Assembly: GCA_913056185.1 (NCBI GenBank)
Contig: CAJXLV010000005.1
Coordinates: 1-64,000 of the forward strand
Source: an uncultured Bacteroidota bacterium
GTDB lineage: Bacteria; Bacteroidota; Rhodothermia; Rhodothermales; Salinibacteraceae
Direction of reading: 5' to 3'
DNA length: 64,000 bases
The notes below the pieces were generated by a model. That model had not been told where the DNA came from. It saw only the letters and a program-made list of their open reading frames with translations, and searched no databases. Below, in pieces: positions 62,558 through 64,000 of this stretch. Within the stretch, counting starts at the first letter, position 1. Each line of letters starts with the position of its first letter. A program made the position numbers and the translations under genes.

Positions 62558-62598
62558 GTAAGCGCTTACATAGTATTTTTCCTGGAATCCAATGTCAA
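62558..62598 (-). promoter_or_regulatory. lacI promoter with abutting operator
   Basis: On the minus strand TTGACA (62598-62593) and TACTAT (62575-62570) are separated by 17 bases, a consensus-like sigma70 promoter. The perfect palindrome GTAAGCGCTTAC (62558-62569) directly follows the -10 hexamer, covering the start site, which fits autorepression by a LacI-type protein. Confidence 0.75.
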
Positions 62599-62632
62599 AC
62601 CGGTGAGATTGCCCCCCGCAGGCGATCCTCTC

Positions 62633-62677
62633 TTGCGTCCCTGCTTGTCCCTTGATACTTTTCCCGAAACCGCTTAC
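62633..62677 (+). promoter_or_regulatory. Candidate promoter and imperfect operator of the sugar symporter
   Basis: TTG (62633-62635) and TACTTTTC (62656-62663) are 20 bases apart, close to TAnnTTTG spacing. GAAACCGCTTAC (62666-62677) follows and differs from the lacI operator at two positions. It lies 120 bases before the symporter ATG. Confidence 0.45.
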
Positions 62678-62796
62678 AACCATGCTGTCGCCAATTTTTG
62701 GGCTTGCTGAGGGCAAAGCCAGCCCCACAGGCCCCTGCCCCCTTGTCTCGCGTTCCTCGGTTTCGTCCGCGTCTCCTCAGAATTGACGCCGACTCC

Positions 62797-64000
62797 ATGT
62801 CCCCGGATTTTCCGCTCGCCACGCTGGATCTCGCCATCATTGTCGGCTACTTCGCGGTTGTCGGGGGGATCGGGTACGTGGTAGCCCAGCGCATCGACAG
62901 TGGTGACGACTTGTTTCTCGCCGGGCGCACGCTCGCGTGGGGAACGATTGGGTTCTCCCTCTTTGCGTCGAACATTTCGAGCACCACGCTCATCGGGCTC
63001 GCGGGGGATGCCTACCGCACGGGCATTGCGGTGTCGAACTACGAGTGGATGGCGGGAGTGGTGCTCGTGTTCATCGCCATCTTCTTCGTGCCGTTTTTCA
63101 TCCGGTCGGGGCTTACGACCATTCCAGAGTACTTGGAAAAGCGGTTCGACGTGCGGTCACGCAAGTACTTTTCGGGCCTTACCATCTTCACGAGCGTCAT
63201 TATTGACACGGCGGGGGGGATCTACGCCGGGACCGTGGTGCTGCGGACGTTCTTTCCGGAGCTGCCGTTCGTGCCCACCGCACTGGCCCTGGCCCTCATT
63301 GCGGGCGTGTACACCGCGGCGGGCGGCCTCGCGGCCGTCGTGTACACCGACATCCTGCAGGCCGTCATCCTGCTCATCGGCTCCACGTTTATCGCCGGCA
63401 TCACCTTCGCGGAGTTCGACTTCTCCTGGGCCAAGGCGACGGCCCAACTGCCGGAGGGTCACCTGTCGCTCATTCGGCCGATGGACAGCGAGGGGCTGCC
63501 CTGGCTCGGCACCCTCGTGGGCGTGCCCATCCTCGGCTTCTACTACTGGGGCCTTAACCAGTACATCGTGCAGCGCATCCTGGGCGCGCGCAATCTCAAG
63601 AATGCCCGGTGGGGCGCCATGCTCGGTGGCTTTCTGAAGCTGCTGCCGCTTTTCATCATGGTGCTTCCGGGCGCCTTTGCGCTGCAGCTGTATCCAGACC
63701 TGGGAAACCCCGATCAGGTCTTCCCGACGCTCGTCACGGACCTGCTGCCGGTGGGTGTCGTGGGGATCGTGATGGCCGGCCTCATCGCCGCCATCATGTC
63801 CACCATCGACTCCACGCTCAACTCGGCCTCGACGCTCATCACGATCGACTTCATCAAGCCCCGGCGCGAGAACCTTTCGCCCGAAGAGACCGGGCGCATC
63901 GGGCGCATCACCACCATCGTGCTGATGCTCGTGGCTGCCGGCTGGGCGCCCATGATTCGGTACTTTCCGGGGCTCTGGAGCTACATCCAGTCGGTGCTGT
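62797..64000 (+). CDS. vSGLT-like sodium/sugar symporter (cut by window end)
   Basis: 401 residues visible from the ATG at 62797; the C-terminus is outside the window. SLC5-type sequence: D-D-L-F-L-A-G-R-T-L near residue 37, S-N-I-S-S-T-T-L-I-G-L-A-G near 60, A-A-V-V-Y-T-D-I-L-Q-A near 185, L-N-Q-Y-I-V-Q-R-I-L-G-A near 260 and A-A-I-M-S-T-I-D-S-T-L-N-S-A-S-T-L near 335 (sodium-site Ser/Thr). The N-Q-Y-I-V-Q-R wording matches bacterial glucose/galactose symporters. It is divergent from lacI and probably imports glucose or maltose freed from glucans in the periplasm using the sodium gradient, apt for a halophile. Confidence 0.9.
   Translation, partial: MSPDFPLATLDLAIIVGYFAVVGGIGYVVAQRIDSGDDLFLAGRTLAWGTIGFSLFASNISSTTLIGLAGDAYRTGIAVSNYEWMAGVVLVFIAIFFVPFFIRSGLTTIPEYLEKRFDVRSRKYFSGLTIFTSVIIDTAGGIYAGTVVLRTFFPELPFVPTALALALIAGVYTAAGGLAAVVYTDILQAVILLIGSTFIAGITFAEFDFSWAKATAQLPEGHLSLIRPMDSEGLPWLGTLVGVPILGFYYWGLNQYIVQRILGARNLKNARWGAMLGGFLKLLPLFIMVLPGAFALQLYPDLGNPDQVFPTLVTDLLPVGVVGIVMAGLIAAIMSTIDSTLNSASTLITIDFIKPRRENLSPEETGRIGRITTIVLMLVAAGWAPMIRYFPGLWSYIQSVL

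Noticed and set aside
62900..63637. Plus-strand frame of 245 codons inside the symporter region
   Set aside because: It is out of frame with the clear SLC5 sequence starting at 62797, Ser/Arg-rich, and motif-free.

Overview
The window is about 65% GC, gene-dense, and carries many acidic, Asp/Glu-rich cytoplasmic proteins (NuoE, LepA, Kbl, PurB, GlnA). Together with SusC/SusD proteins, a Bacteroidota-only 'ABC transporter ATPase'-type protein, a Por/T9SS-type C-terminal sorting domain and TAnnTTTG-like promoters, this points to a halophilic member of the Bacteroidota/Rhodothermota, most like Salinibacter. The assignment is inferred from content only.

Layout. 0.2-2.9 kb (+): a conserved Bacteroidota protein, a K+ channel with an RCK domain and an L,D-transpeptidase. 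2.9-9.6 kb (-): a secretion and translation group (nadE, lspA, lepA, an unknown exported protein, lepB). 9.8-18.6 kb (-): a peripheral-arm complex I cluster nuoA-B-C-D-E-F-G with two unrelated genes (DUF4920 lipoprotein, Uma2-type nuclease) between nuoF and nuoG; nuoH-N are absent. 18.8-24.6 kb (-): a TonB-dependent receptor, methyltransferase, membrane sulfatase-like hydrolase and a YceI protein. 24.6-25.3 kb: a gene-free, lower-GC stretch. 25.3-34.5 kb: dodecin, an HHH protein, purB, a glnA/Lrp pair, divergent tdh-kbl (threonine to glycine plus acetyl-CoA), and an S10 peptidase. 34.7-39.1 kb: two tandem exported amidohydrolases (the second apparently without metal ligands), a CBS protein, tRNA-Met, and small proteins including a 56-residue membrane protein overlapping its neighbour by 4 bases. 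39.3-48.2 kb (-): a sodium:solute symporter, NagZ-type GH3 fused to a beta-lactamase-like domain, an MFS transporter, a 5-formyl-THF cyclo-ligase and a MraY/WecA-like transferase.

48.4-64 kb is a coherent alpha-glucan (starch/maltodextrin) utilisation locus: LacI-type regulator, SusC, SusD, a SusE/F-positioned lipoprotein, a very large secreted GH13 enzyme with a sorting domain, a small Ig-like lipoprotein and a GH13 lipoprotein, all on the minus strand. A vSGLT-like sodium/sugar symporter, cut by the window end, is divergent from lacI. Palindromes with an AAGCGCTT core lie at the lacI promoter and upstream of susC, and a related imperfect site lies upstream of the symporter, so the regulator probably controls the whole locus and itself. 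The likely flow is extracellular/surface GH13 cleavage, SusCD uptake, then Na+-coupled import of the released sugar.

Intergenic regions hold several repeat types: a dispersed AAGCGTT..GGGTT.AG element (three copies, two in the nuo cluster), inverted-word hairpins between nuo genes, a CCCACAA heptamer array, GTAGG-bounded palindromes and short tandem duplications near gene ends.
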